A stretch of 64,000 nucleotides of DNA from DATEPR01 sp036273855 (GTDB lineage Bacteria; Actinomycetota; Actinomycetes; Mycobacteriales; Pseudonocardiaceae). Shown here one piece after another: positions 31,402-40,978 of this stretch. The stretch covers positions 62,001 through 126,000 of the forward strand of contig DASUGU010000130.1 in assembly GCA_036273855.1 (NCBI GenBank), given 5' to 3'. The position numbers and the translations under genes were made by a program. The first letter of the stretch is position 1. Each line of letters opens with the position of its first letter. Below the pieces are notes generated by a model, which was given only the letters and a program-made list of their open reading frames with translations, did no database searches and had not been told where the DNA came from.

Positions 31402-32522
31402 CCGGGAACCACGACGACGGCCTGTTCATCGACGCCGGCATCCGGCGCGGCGATTTCACCCTCACCGTCACCCTCGGCGCCGCGCCCGGCCAGGTGGTGG
31501 GTGTGCTCGGCCCGAACGGGGCCGGGAAGTCGACGCTCCTCGCCGCGCTGGCCGGCCTGATTCCGGTCACCACGGGCCGGATCATGCTGTCGGGTCAGGT
31601 CCTCGACGACGCCGGCACCGGGACGTTCGTCGAGGCTGCCCGGCGGCCGGTCGGCTTCGTGTTCCAGAACTACCGCCTGTTCCCGCATCTGAGTGTGCTG
31701 GACAACGTGGCCTTCGGCCCGCGGGCCCGGGGCGCCGGGCGATCGGCGGCGACGGCGGTGGCCACCGACTGGCTGGCCCGGTTGGGGTTGACCGCGTTGG
31801 CGCGTCGCAAGCCCAGGAACATCTCCGGTGGCCAGGCTCGGCGGGTCGCACTGGCCAGGGCGCTGGCCGCGCAACCGTCGTTGCTGCTGCTGGACGAACC
31901 ACTGTCCGCATTGGACGCGGGCACCCGGCTCGACGTGCGCACCGAGCTGAAGCGGCACCTCTCCGACTTCCCGGGACCGTGCCTGTTGGTCACCCATGAC
32001 CCGCTGGAAGCGCTCGTGCTGGCCGACCGACTCGTGGTGCTGGAGGACGGGCGCATCGCCCAGGAGGGCACACCGGCATCGATCGCCCGCCGGCCGCGCA
32101 CCGACTACGTCGCCAAACTGGTCGGCCTGAACCTGTACTCCGGCCACGCCGACTACTCGACCGTCGACCTGGCCGGCGGCGGATCGTTCGCCATCGCAGG
32201 TCACGGTGGGCACGGTGACGTGCTCGTCGCACTACGCCCGTCCGACGTCCGGGTGAGCGGCGCACCATCCGAGACGGGCAGCGCGCCCAACAACTGGCCC
32301 GCCAGGGTCACCGGCCTGACACTGCTGGCCGACCGGATCCGGCTTGACCTCGACGGCACACCACCGGCCCGGGTCGACGTCACGCCCGCCGTGGTGCTGG
32401 AGCTGTCGCTGAGCCCCGGCAGCCAGGTCTGGCTCACGGTCGAGCCCGCCGATCTCGAGGTCTACCAAGTGAGCAGCCACGAAGATCCGATGCTCGGGCG
32501 GCTCGATGCAGGATGGCGGTGA
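31398..32522 (+). CDS. modC: ModC-type ABC ATPase
   Basis: 374 aa, GTG 31398 overlapping the modB stop by 4 nt. Walker A GPNGAGKST, Q-loop FVFQNYRLFPHLSV, signature ISGGQARRVALARAL, Walker B LLLLDEPLSALD, and the C-terminal TOBE domain (VALRPSDVRV onwards). These fit molybdate-type importers. There is no ModA-like lipoprotein; the signal-less binding protein two genes upstream is the only candidate partner. Confidence 0.85.
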   Translation: MTGNHDDGLFIDAGIRRGDFTLTVTLGAAPGQVVGVLGPNGAGKSTLLAALAGLIPVTTGRIMLSGQVLDDAGTGTFVEAARRPVGFVFQNYRLFPHLSVLDNVAFGPRARGAGRSAATAVATDWLARLGLTALARRKPRNISGGQARRVALARALAAQPSLLLLDEPLSALDAGTRLDVRTELKRHLSDFPGPCLLVTHDPLEALVLADRLVVLEDGRIAQEGTPASIARRPRTDYVAKLVGLNLYSGHADYSTVDLAGGGSFAIAGHGGHGDVLVALRPSDVRVSGAPSETGSAPNNWPARVTGLTLLADRIRLDLDGTPPARVDVTPAVVLELSLSPGSQVWLTVEPADLEVYQVSSHEDPMLGRLDAGWR

Positions 32523-32554
32523 CCTGCGCACCCGGCCGCACGGAGGAGCGAGAG

Positions 32555-32980
32555 ATGGCCAACACCGACCTGGTTCTCAAGATGTACGACTATTACGGCA
32601 AGGGCGACATGGAAAGCATCAAGCGCGAGCTCTTCCACCCCGATATCACCTGGACGATGCCAGGGCACCACCCGCTGTCCGCCACGATGGAGGGCGCGGA
32701 CGCGGTCTTCGCCTTCTTCGGGGCGCTCTTCGAGGTCGGCATCACGGTCGACGACGTCCACTTCGGTGAACTGGACGACGGCACGGTGGTCGAGACCCAC
32801 ATGGCACACGGCACGGTTGGCGACGAGGAGTTCCTGCTACCGACCTGCACGACCTACGGCGTGCGGGACGGACGCCTGTTCAGCGTGCGGGTTCATCCCG
32901 GCGACCAGCACAATGTCGACCGCTACTTCTGGACCGTGTGCACGCTCAAGGGCATTCCCGCCCACTGGGCGGCCGCGTAG
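32555..32980 (+). CDS. SnoaL-like (NTF2 fold) protein
   Basis: 141 aa, ATG 32555 after GGAGGAG. The pattern VLKMYDYYGKGDMESIKREL followed by FHPDITWTMPG and FAFFGALFEV is that of the SnoaL-like superfamily, small hydrophobic-ligand enzymes or binding proteins. 32 nt after modC, so it may be the last gene of the operon. Ligand unknown. Confidence 0.8.
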   Translation: MANTDLVLKMYDYYGKGDMESIKRELFHPDITWTMPGHHPLSATMEGADAVFAFFGALFEVGITVDDVHFGELDDGTVVETHMAHGTVGDEEFLLPTCTTYGVRDGRLFSVRVHPGDQHNVDRYFWTVCTLKGIPAHWAAA

Positions 32981-32995
32981 GAATGTTCGGGTTGG

Positions 32996-34369
32996 TCAGC
33001 CACACTGGACGACGGTCGATATCTCGTCCTGCGACACCCGGATGAACGGAGGCATGCCCGTGCTCTCCTTGAGCAGGTCCCTCGGCACCTGGCGGAGGTT
33101 CTGCAGCAGGTGATCCCGGCGCGCGGCGGCCAGATTCTCCAGCAGCTTTTCCAGCATTCCCGTGGTGCCGGCGTAGTTCGACACGATCGCCGCTTCGACG
33201 CGGTCGGCTTCGTCCCGCTGCGACGTGGGCTTGAACAGGTACTTCTTCGTGAGCATGAGATGCGACGCGGCCACCTGGGCGTTGACCTGGAGCAGGAAGT
33301 AGAGCACGCTCACCGCCGGCTCGCGTCGCACGACGGCGGTCAGGTCGGACTCGGACATCGCGGTCAGGTCAGCTGCCGCGATCCCGAGCTCGGCAAGCAG
33401 TTGACCCGGCAGCGACGGAAGATCCGCGGTCGCGCGCAGCGACTCACGGTCCTCGTCGAGCAGGGCCGGGAAGATGCGCCGCACGTGCCGGTCGTAGTGC
33501 GGAAAGTTCATGCCCAGCAGGAAGTCCCGCTTCAGGAACTCGACGTCTTCGGCGCCGCTCGGCGGGATGTCGTCCGGGCGCCAGTGGATCGCGAACTGGC
33601 GGAGTACGTCGATGAAGAAGTCGGGCACGAACCCGACACCATCGGAGTGTGCGACGAAGTCCAGGTTCATCTGGTGCAGCACGTACAGCAGGCCCGACGC
33701 GGCGCGCATCCGCTCGCGCGCTTCGTCCGAGGTCATCAGGATGTCGCCGGCCGCCAGGGGCTCCAGGATCCGGTTCGCCGCGAGTTCGACCGCTTCGCTC
33801 TTCTTGAGCAGGGTGAACAGGAATCCCTCGGCCGGCTTGCCCATGTAGGCCCGGATGAGGCCGTCGTCGAACACACTGGGCACCGACTCCAGGCGCTCAC
33901 CTTCCCAGCGGACCGTCACGCCGGGAACGTTCCAGCGCACGAGGGACACCAGGGCGTCGCGTGCCGGGTGGCCGGTACCGCTCGCCTCCGCCAGGTCGCT
34001 GAAGTAGTCGAGGAACGGGGTTCCGGCAGGGCCGACGAGCACGCCGTCGAACGACCGCTCCGGGTCGTTCAGGAGTGCCCGGTCGTGCTCCTGCCGGTGC
34101 CGTCCGACCGAAGCGCCGATCACTCCCACGTCCACGATCATCTGTTGTGCGTACCGCAAGGACACGTTCCTCGGGTCGGGCAGCAGCCTCAGCGGGCCCG
34201 ACACGAGTTCGGTGACGAACTCCGCAATCGTGGATGCCCCGGCCAGCAACGACTCGTTCCACAAGGGAAGTTTGTCGAGCGTCCACCGGTCCACTTCGGC
34301 ACACCGCAGGTCGGCCAGCCGGGTGTCCACGGTGGAAATGCGTCTGGTGGAGGCCCGGAAATCGTTCAC
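32996..34369 (-). CDS. Unrecognised 457-aa helical protein
   Basis: GTG 34369. Soluble and mostly helical, with no signal peptide. Segments that stand out are VDVGVIGASVGRHRQEHDRA, VSLVRWNVPGV, LLYVLHQMNLDFVAHSDGVG and VLRQFAIHWR. I do not recognise the family. The N-terminal part faintly recalls PrnB-type haem proteins, but the match is too weak to use. It stands alone on its strand and is convergent with the SnoaL gene. Confidence 0.7.
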   Translation of the reverse strand: MNDFRASTRRISTVDTRLADLRCAEVDRWTLDKLPLWNESLLAGASTIAEFVTELVSGPLRLLPDPRNVSLRYAQQMIVDVGVIGASVGRHRQEHDRALLNDPERSFDGVLVGPAGTPFLDYFSDLAEASGTGHPARDALVSLVRWNVPGVTVRWEGERLESVPSVFDDGLIRAYMGKPAEGFLFTLLKKSEAVELAANRILEPLAAGDILMTSDEARERMRAASGLLYVLHQMNLDFVAHSDGVGFVPDFFIDVLRQFAIHWRPDDIPPSGAEDVEFLKRDFLLGMNFPHYDRHVRRIFPALLDEDRESLRATADLPSLPGQLLAELGIAAADLTAMSESDLTAVVRREPAVSVLYFLLQVNAQVAASHLMLTKKYLFKPTSQRDEADRVEAAIVSNYAGTTGMLEKLLENLAAARRDHLLQNLRQVPRDLLKESTGMPPFIRVSQDEISTVVQCG

Positions 34370-34488
34370 GACACCACTCGTCCTTCTCCGCCGAAGCACA
34401 CCGCCGTCATCGACCTTCGCACGGCGACCGCCGGCTCGACATCTTCTCGAACGCGGAGTCTCGGAAGAACCGGTCCGGCCTATGCCGA

Positions 34489-34520
34489 CGGACGGCGTGG
34501 GCGAGTGCCCACGCCGTCCG
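34489..34520 (-). terminator. Perfect 14-bp hairpin after the hydrolase gene
   Basis: CGGACGGCGTGGGC (34489-34502), loop GAGT, complement at 34507-34520. It lies 12 nt beyond the stop of the minus-strand hydrolase. No T tract follows. Confidence 0.65.
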
Positions 34521-34532
34521 TGTGTCGTTCGG

Positions 34533-35930
34533 TCAGGAGCCGAAGTTGTGGACCAGCCAGTTCGAGACGTAGTTGAACGTCTCGGCCACCGTGTCACCGA
34601 ACTCGCCCGGTGTGGTGGCACATGCGGTGCACGGGGTGAAGCCGTGCGTCGCGCCTTCGACGAACGCGAGTGTCTTGTTCGCCGTGCGGTTCGCGTTCTG
34701 GTAGTACAGTTCGGACGGAACCAGCCAGTAGTGGCCGGTCATCGACATGATCAGCAGCGGTGTGGTGATGCCTCGGACGTTGTTCACGGTCGCCGTGTTC
34801 GTGGACGCCCAGTCGATGCCGGTGATCGAGTCGTCGGTGATCCGCAGCGCCGGTGCCCGGATGGCGCCCACCGACAGGAACGAGTTGGCCGTGAAGCCAC
34901 CCTTGTCCGACGACCATGCCGCGTTGTCCGAGGAACTGGCCGACGGCACCCGCACCGAATGCACGACCTGCGGCGCGCTGCCGTCCGGGTGCTGCGGCGA
35001 GATCAGCGGGAACTTGTTCTTGGTGTGCGAGATCAGGGCGCTGTCGGCCTCCCAGATCCGCGCGCTGTCCCGGCCGACCGGCATCGGTGTGTCGTTCGGG
35101 AACTGGCCGTCTCCTCGGGCGATCTGCTGGCGCAGTCCCTGATCCTCGGCGATGAGTCCGGCCTCCCGCTTGCTCTGGGCGGCGGTGTAGCGGTTGACGA
35201 ACGCGGTGCTGTAGTCGGACGACGCGTTCGGGTCGAAGCCGTTCCGGGTGGCGAACATGTCCAGGTTCTCGTTGCGCACCCGCAGGTTCGACTCGTTCAC
35301 CACCGAGGCGTCCAGCGCGGTGAGGTCGGAGAACGCGATGCCCGGAATCGCGTCCAGCAGTACCACGCCGTCCGCGGGCGGCATGTTCGCCAGGTCGTCA
35401 CCGCACGGGTCGAGCCGGGCGGGTGCCTGGCACGTGGCGATGCCGTTCTCGGCCACGTTCTGGTAGTAGGACATGATCGCGCCGCCGCCGCTCCAACCGA
35501 CGAGCACGACCTTGTGGACGGTGGGCAGCGACCGCAGGAACGTCACGCTGGCGGACATGTCCAGCGCGAGGCTGTCCCACGCCACCTCGGCCTGGTCGGT
35601 GAACTGCGACTTGACGCACAGCACGGTGAACCCGCGCTGTGCCAGTTGGACGCACGGAATGCTGCCGATGAAATCGTCGGTCTCGTGGGTGAGGATCAGG
35701 GCGGTGGACTGGTTGGCCGTGGGGGAGTTCGGCTGGTAGAGACCACCGATCACCTGGTCGGCGCCGAGCAGCACGGTGGTCGTGGTGAACGGCACCGGGG
35801 TGGAGTCGCCGGGCCCGCTCTGCGCCTGCGCGGGCACCGACAGCAGCGCGGCGACGAGCAGGACGATCGATCCGATCATGGCGGCGTACATCCGCCTGGA
35901 CTTGGGGTGGAGGAGATCGCGACGACGCAT
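34533..35930 (-). CDS. Secreted alpha/beta hydrolase
   Basis: 465 aa from ATG 35930, AAGGG upstream. Long N-terminus with a signal peptide (AAMIGSIVLLVAALLSVPAQ, cleavage likely after AQA). GWSGGG carries the nucleophile Ser at about residue 150 (GxSxG), and THGFTP near the C-terminus supplies a likely catalytic His. An insert of about 150 residues between strands makes it longer than usual. Probably an exported esterase or lipase-like enzyme. An A+T-rich region at 35,970-36,010 holds its promoter. Confidence 0.8.
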   Translation of the reverse strand: MRRRDLLHPKSRRMYAAMIGSIVLLVAALLSVPAQAQSGPGDSTPVPFTTTTVLLGADQVIGGLYQPNSPTANQSTALILTHETDDFIGSIPCVQLAQRGFTVLCVKSQFTDQAEVAWDSLALDMSASVTFLRSLPTVHKVVLVGWSGGGAIMSYYQNVAENGIATCQAPARLDPCGDDLANMPPADGVVLLDAIPGIAFSDLTALDASVVNESNLRVRNENLDMFATRNGFDPNASSDYSTAFVNRYTAAQSKREAGLIAEDQGLRQQIARGDGQFPNDTPMPVGRDSARIWEADSALISHTKNKFPLISPQHPDGSAPQVVHSVRVPSASSSDNAAWSSDKGGFTANSFLSVGAIRAPALRITDDSITGIDWASTNTATVNNVRGITTPLLIMSMTGHYWLVPSELYYQNANRTANKTLAFVEGATHGFTPCTACATTPGEFGDTVAETFNYVSNWLVHNFGS

Positions 35931-36105
35931 GACAGGCCCTTCTGTTGGTCGACGCACTCGCGGACCCCCTGTTGCTACCAATAGGCCATACCATTAGTCA
36001 ACATATGATTAGACCAAACCAGCCTGGCCTGAATCGGTCCTGGCAGAAGCCACCCGACTGATCGATCACCGCTGTGTCCCGGCGGTGCGCGGTTAGGGTG
36101 TGCGC

Positions 36106-39100
36106 GTGGCAGAGTCGTGTTACCTCCGCTATCCGCACGTCGCGCGCGATCTGATCACCTTCGTGGCCGAGGACGATGTCTGGCTCGCCTCGCTGAGCGA
36201 GGCGGCGGACGGTAGTGGCACCCGGGCGTGGCGGCTGACCGCTGACCAGGTCCCGGTGCTGCATCCACGCCTGAACCCGTCAGCGACGCACGTCGCCTGG
36301 ACCTCGACTCGCGACAGTTCCCGGGCCGCACCCGAGGCGTATGCGGTGTCCGCGGGCGGCGGCCCGGTCCGGCGGCTCACCTACTGGGGCGACCGGTTCG
36401 CGACCGTGCGCGGCTGGGCCGGTGACGACGAGGTGCTCGTGCTCAGCCGGACCGGTCAGCACTCCAGCATGAAGACCTGGGCGTTCGCCGTGCCGCTGAG
36501 CGGCCCCGCCCGCCGGCTCGACTACGGGCCCGCGGGCGACGTCGCGGTTCGCGACGGTGCCGTGCTGGTGGGTAGTCCCATGAACTTCGAGCCGGCCGAG
36601 CCGGCCCAGTGGAAGGGCTACCGCGGCGGTGCCGGCGGGAAGATCTGGTACTCGCCGGACGGCTCGCACTACACGCGCATCCTGGCCGATGTGGGTGCCA
36701 ACCTGGTCAACCCGATGTTCGTCGGAGCCCGGGTCGTGTTCCTGTCCGACCACGAGGGGACCGGCGCGCTCTATTCCGCACTTCCGGACGGCACGGACCG
36801 GTGCCGCCACACCGACCTCGGCCCGTACTACGCCCGGCACGCGACGACCGACGGCCGGCGCGTGGTCTACCAGCGGGCCGGTGAGGTCTGGCTGCTCGAG
36901 TCACTCGACGCCGAACCGGTTCGCCTGGACATCCAGCTCAGTGGAGCCGGCTCCGGGCGCGCCCCTTATCCGGTGCCCGCCGCATCGCAGCTGGGCTCGT
37001 TCGCGCTCGACTCCACCGGCCGGGTGCTGGGCGTCGAGGTGCGCGGCACCGTGCACCGGCTGCCCGGCCGCGACGGGCCGGCCCGGGCAGTGCTCGCCGA
37101 GCCGGGCGTGCGCGCTCGGCTACCGGTGATCGTCCCCGGCACGGACGCGGTCGCCTGCGCGTCGGACAACGGCGGCGAAGACGGTCTGGACGTGATCCCC
37201 GCCGACGGCTCGGCCGCCAGACGGATCGGGCACGGCGAGTTCGGTCGAATCCTGGAACTGGCCGTGGCGCCGGACGGGAGCACGGCGGCGGTCGCGTGCA
37301 CTGACGGGCGGCTGCTGACGGTGGCGCTGGCCGGCGAGCCGGTGATCACGGAGATCGCGCGCAGCACCAACGCGGAGGTCATGGGCCTGGCGTTCTCGCC
37401 CGACTCCGCGCTGCTCGCCTGGTCACAGCCGTGGCGGCCGGAGCGCGAGGCCGGGCGGATCCGGCTGGCCCGGCTGGCCGACGGCACCGTCACCGACGTG
37501 ACCCCGCCCCGGTTCGACGACACCTCGCCGGTGTTCACGCTGGACGGCAAGTACCTGGCGTTCCTGTCGAACCGCGCGTTCGATCCGGTCTACGACCCGC
37601 ATTCCTTCGGTCTCGCGTTCCTGCCCGGGATCCGGCCCTACCTGGTGCCACTGCTGGCCACGACGCCATCGCCGTTCGCCCCGCGGTGGAACGACTGTCC
37701 GGATGAGGCGGCGGGCGGCCTCGACGTCGCCGGGCTGGCCGAGCGGGTCGTGCCGTTTCCGGTGGCCGCCGGACGCTACGGGAAGCTCCGTGCGGTCCAG
37801 GGCGGCGTGGTGTGGCTGGAACTGCCGCACGCCGGGGAGCTCGGTGAGACCGGTGAGCAGGCGGAGTCCCGGCTGGTCCGCTACGACCTGGCTCAGTCCG
37901 GGCGCTCGGTGGAGGTCGAGGCTCCGGACGACTACGCGGTATCCGGCGACGGGACCACGCTGGCCTACCGGACGGCACAGTCACTCAAGATCAAGGCGAT
38001 CGGCTCGGACGAGGACGTCAGCGTGGATCTGGACCGGATCCGGGTGACGGTCGAACCGCGGGCCGACTGGACGCAGATGTACCACGAGGCGTGGCGGCTG
38101 ATGCGGGACAACTTCTGGCATCCCGACATGGGCGGGGTGGACTGGGCCGCGATGGCCGACCGCTACCGGCCGCTGCTGGACCGCATCGGCTCCTCGGATG
38201 ACCTGCTCGATGTGCTGTGGGAGTTGCACGGCGAGGCGGGCAGCTCGCACGCGGGGGTGCTGGCACCGGGCGGTGACCCGGCGCCAGCGCAGGGTCTGCT
38301 CGGCGCCGACGTCGAGTGCGTCGAGGACGGGACCTGGCGGATCGCGCGGATCCTGCCCGGCGAGTCGTCGGTGATCGGCGCGCGTTCCCCACTGGCCGCC
38401 CCGGGCGTCGCGGCGGCGCCGGGCGATCTCATCGTCGCCGTGGACGGGCAGCAGGTGGATGCGGATCTCGGCCCGAACGCGCTGCTGGCCGGCAAGGCCG
38501 ACCAGCCGGTCGAGCTGACACTGCGGCGGGACGGAGCGGACCGGCGGGTGGTCGTGGTCGCGTTGGCGAGCGAGCACGCTGTCCGCTATCACGATGTGAT
38601 CGCCCGGCAGCGGGCCGCCGTCCGCGCGGCATCCGGTGGGCGGCTGGGCTATCTGAAGATTCCGGACATGATGACGGCGGGCTGGGCCGAGCTCCACCGG
38701 GATCTGTACACCGAGTTCCAGCGCGATGGCCTGATCGTGGATCTGCGGGACACGCAGGGCGGCGACGCCGGGCAACTGGTGGCCGAGACGCTCGGCAGGC
38801 GCATCATCGGCTGGAACCTGTCCCGGTACGAGGAGCCGTGCAGCTACCCGGTCGACGCCGCACGCGGTTCGATCGTGGCGATCACGGACGAGTACGCGAG
38901 CTCCGGTGGCGACCTGGTGATCCACGCGCTGAAGGCCTACGGCGTCGCGACCGTGGTCGGCACCCGCACCTGGGGCGGGGTGCGCGGCGTCGACCTCAGG
39001 TACAAGCTGGTGGACGGAACCCTCCTGGTGCAGCCGAAGTACGCCTGGTGGTTCGCCGGCGTTGGCTGGGGGCTGGAGAACCACGGCGTGGATCCGGACG

Positions 39101-39234
39101 TGGAGGTGACCATCGCGCCGCACGACTGGGCCGCGGGCCGCGATCCTCAGCTCGACACCGCCGTCCGCCTGGCGTTGCGGGCACTGGAACAGCGCCCGCC
39201 CGCCACTCCGCCACCGGCGGACTCATCGATATAA
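36106..39234 (+). CDS. tri: Tricorn protease (S41 family)
   Basis: 1042 aa from GTG 36106, with AGGG at a 7-nt gap; GTG 36100 is an alternative. The N-terminal 600 residues hold the six- and seven-blade propellers (PHVARDLITFVAEDDVW and SPDGSHYTR repeats). Then come the C1 domain, a PDZ domain (GDLIVAVDGQQVD), and the catalytic C2 domain. The active site is visible as GSSHAG (His) and EYASSGGD (nucleophile Ser). Full length compared with the archaeal enzyme. Cytosolic peptidase that trims oligopeptides after the proteasome; actinobacterial homologues are common. Confidence 0.92.
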   Translation: MAESCYLRYPHVARDLITFVAEDDVWLASLSEAADGSGTRAWRLTADQVPVLHPRLNPSATHVAWTSTRDSSRAAPEAYAVSAGGGPVRRLTYWGDRFATVRGWAGDDEVLVLSRTGQHSSMKTWAFAVPLSGPARRLDYGPAGDVAVRDGAVLVGSPMNFEPAEPAQWKGYRGGAGGKIWYSPDGSHYTRILADVGANLVNPMFVGARVVFLSDHEGTGALYSALPDGTDRCRHTDLGPYYARHATTDGRRVVYQRAGEVWLLESLDAEPVRLDIQLSGAGSGRAPYPVPAASQLGSFALDSTGRVLGVEVRGTVHRLPGRDGPARAVLAEPGVRARLPVIVPGTDAVACASDNGGEDGLDVIPADGSAARRIGHGEFGRILELAVAPDGSTAAVACTDGRLLTVALAGEPVITEIARSTNAEVMGLAFSPDSALLAWSQPWRPEREAGRIRLARLADGTVTDVTPPRFDDTSPVFTLDGKYLAFLSNRAFDPVYDPHSFGLAFLPGIRPYLVPLLATTPSPFAPRWNDCPDEAAGGLDVAGLAERVVPFPVAAGRYGKLRAVQGGVVWLELPHAGELGETGEQAESRLVRYDLAQSGRSVEVEAPDDYAVSGDGTTLAYRTAQSLKIKAIGSDEDVSVDLDRIRVTVEPRADWTQMYHEAWRLMRDNFWHPDMGGVDWAAMADRYRPLLDRIGSSDDLLDVLWELHGEAGSSHAGVLAPGGDPAPAQGLLGADVECVEDGTWRIARILPGESSVIGARSPLAAPGVAAAPGDLIVAVDGQQVDADLGPNALLAGKADQPVELTLRRDGADRRVVVVALASEHAVRYHDVIARQRAAVRAASGGRLGYLKIPDMMTAGWAELHRDLYTEFQRDGLIVDLRDTQGGDAGQLVAETLGRRIIGWNLSRYEEPCSYPVDAARGSIVAITDEYASSGGDLVIHALKAYGVATVVGTRTWGGVRGVDLRYKLVDGTLLVQPKYAWWFAGVGWGLENHGVDPDVEVTIAPHDWAAGRDPQLDTAVRLALRALEQRPPATPPPADSSI

Positions 39235-39549
39235 TGGCCCGGTTTTGTCGACGAACACCCTCGGACAATGATGAGACTTCCTGATCCAGCACGTTCGCAG
39301 GTCATCCTGATCGGGATCACCTCAACATTCTGGCGGAACCACCGCAAGCCCAGTACCGCTTGGCGGAAGTAGGTCAATGCCCTGCTCTTCTTGCGGGTAC
39401 CGCGCCGACGACGTTCGATGCGGAGCAGTCGGCTGAGGTACTGGATAGATGATCACGTGGAGTCCCCAACGATGAAGATGATCTTTGGTGAGACTTCCTC
39501 CACCAGGGACTCCGCGCCCACCTTCGGGCCCACCCCACGGCCATCCTGG
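39235..39549. other. Non-coding scar between tricorn and IS remnant
   Basis: No gene seen. Open frames are short, and the text differs from coding sequence of either neighbour. Probably part of an old insertion zone together with the istB remnant. Confidence 0.35.
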
Positions 39550-39750
39550 CTATGACGATCTCATGTGGCCCCGGCTTGATTTGGCCCCACTGTCCACCGA
39601 CTTCTGGTTTCCGTGACGGTCTGATTTGGCCCCACCCTGGGATTGCTGGGCCTCGTGGCGGCAGCGGGTCCGGGCGAGGCGGTAGGAGTGTGTGCCGATC
39701 TCGATGATGTTGCGTTCTTCGCGCTCGGTCAGGACCTGGAAGAGGCCACA
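39550..39750 (-). pseudogene. Degenerate istB (IS21 ATPase) remnant
   Basis: In one minus-strand frame the sequence reads GLFQVLTEREERN then IIEIGTHSYRLARTR and ends with TAG at 39550. Both blocks belong to IstB C-termini, but about 35 residues that should lie between them are missing. The tail has two copies of a TGATTTGGCCCCAC motif (39577-39590, 39622-39635). No istA or intact istB was found, so this is a scar of an IS21-type element. Confidence 0.5.
39577..39635. repeat. Direct repeat TGATTTGGCCCCAC
   Basis: A 14-bp repeat at 39577-39590 and 39622-39635, 45 bp apart, inside the istB remnant. Such spaced repeats occur near IS21-type ends and may be transposase-binding sites. Confidence 0.45.
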
Positions 39751-39799
39751 TCAGGCCGGGGAGGCTGACTTGCCGGTGCTCGGACCTAGTATGCGGAGC

Positions 39800-40519
39800 A
39801 TGACGCGGTATGTCGACGAGGATCTGCACGGTGCGGAGTTCCGCGAGTGCGATCTGACCGGGGTACGCCTGATCGGCGTCGTCATGCAGGATGCCGTGAT
39901 CGACGGGCTGATCACCAACCTCGTGGTGAACGGTGTCGAGGTCAGCGAGTACGTCGAGGCAGAGCTCGACCGGCGTCATCCGGTGCGGGTGCTGATCCGC
40001 TCCCAGGACCCTGCCGATCTGCGCGAGGCATCGCGTCGGCTCCATGCCGGCTGGGCCGCCACGATCGAGCGAATCCGCCGTACGCCCGGCATCCAGCGGC
40101 GCAGCGTGAACGACGAGTGGTCGGCGGTGCAGACGATGCGCCACCTCGTCTTCGTCCACGACTCGTGGTTCCGCCGCTGCTGCCTGGGCTCGACGGAGCT
40201 GTTCACGCCGATGGGCATCGGGACGACCGTCGAGCCCTACCGTGCGGCGCACGGGCTTGACCCCACGCTCGATCCGGCCCTCGACGAGATCGTGAGCGTG
40301 CGTGAGGCACAGGCCGCCGAGCTCGAGGCCTGGCTCGACGAGGTCACCGCTGGGCAGCTCGCAGCGCGAGCGCCGGTGCCCGACGACGATGTCTGGCCGC
40401 CCTACGCCCGGGGCCGCTCGGTGCGGCAGTGCCTCGCCACGGTGCTCAACGAGACCTTCCAGCACCACCGCTTCTGCGTCCGCGACCTCGACCTGATCGA
40501 GGCACAGGACGCTGAGTAG
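39800..40519 (+). CDS. DinB-superfamily protein with pentapeptide-like N-terminus
   Basis: 239 aa from ATG 39800; ATG 39791 is also in frame. The N-terminus (DLHGAEFRECDLTGVRLIGV) reads like one pentapeptide-repeat turn, then VDGLITNLVV. The larger part is a DinB-like four-helix bundle with SAVQTMRHLVFVHDSWFRRC and the ETFQHHRFCVRDL end giving metal-binding His residues. Family role: metal-dependent thiol transferase-like enzymes. It is flanked on both sides by pseudogene remnants. Confidence 0.75.
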   Translation: MTRYVDEDLHGAEFRECDLTGVRLIGVVMQDAVIDGLITNLVVNGVEVSEYVEAELDRRHPVRVLIRSQDPADLREASRRLHAGWAATIERIRRTPGIQRRSVNDEWSAVQTMRHLVFVHDSWFRRCCLGSTELFTPMGIGTTVEPYRAAHGLDPTLDPALDEIVSVREAQAAELEAWLDEVTAGQLAARAPVPDDDVWPPYARGRSVRQCLATVLNETFQHHRFCVRDLDLIEAQDAE

Positions 40520-40525
40520 GGCCGG

Positions 40526-40770
40526 CTACGGACTCAGCATCGTGCGGATGCGGGCATCGCTGACCGCCTGCGCGGTGCCGAGCTGCTGGGCCCAGAGCTG
40601 GACGCGGTACTTCTCGAGCATCCGGCGGGCCGGACCTAGGTGTGATGGCCGGGAGCGCCGCGAGCTGGTGGAGGTGCGCCGCCTGGAGATCGCCGATGCG
40701 GTCCGTCAGTGCGCGATCGGCGGCGATGGTCCTGTCCAGCCCGCGGCCAAAGCCAGCCATTCCCACAGAC
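40526..40770 (-). pseudogene. C-terminal remnant of HrpA-type RNA helicase
   Basis: A minus-strand frame ends with ARRMLEKYRVQLWAQQLGTA followed by QAVSDARIRTMLSP and TAG at 40526. This matches the end of the HrpA helicase C-terminal domain (EExRVSLWAQxLGTxxPVS). The preceding 35 residues continue in another frame (LDRTIAADRALTDRIGDLQ). So the end of the gene is present but shifted and cut. It marks the site as a breakpoint. Confidence 0.5.
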
Positions 40771-40825
40771 ACAGGCAGCGCCGCTTACATCAAGCCGATC
40801 TTGCTGAGATCACCGCACTGACCCT

Positions 40826-40978
40826 GTGCACTATCTCTGGTTGATTTTTGCCGGAAGTGCCATCGCATTCCTGATCGGTACCCCCACCTTCGTCGCCCAC
40901 CTTCTCATATGGGTGATAGGACTGAGTGACGTGGTGTGGGCGACCGGCGACGTTCTCGTACTTGTGGGGCCATCGTGA
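40826..40978 (+). CDS. Tiny membrane protein, 50 aa
   Basis: GTG 40826. Almost all hydrophobic, with two likely spans (MHYLWLIFAGSAIAFLIGTP and TFVAHLLIWVIGLSDVVW). The TGA shares one base with the ATG of the next gene (TGATG), suggesting a coupled pair. No family recognised; it is too short to place by motif. Confidence 0.5.
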   Translation: MHYLWLIFAGSAIAFLIGTPTFVAHLLIWVIGLSDVVWATGDVLVLVGPS

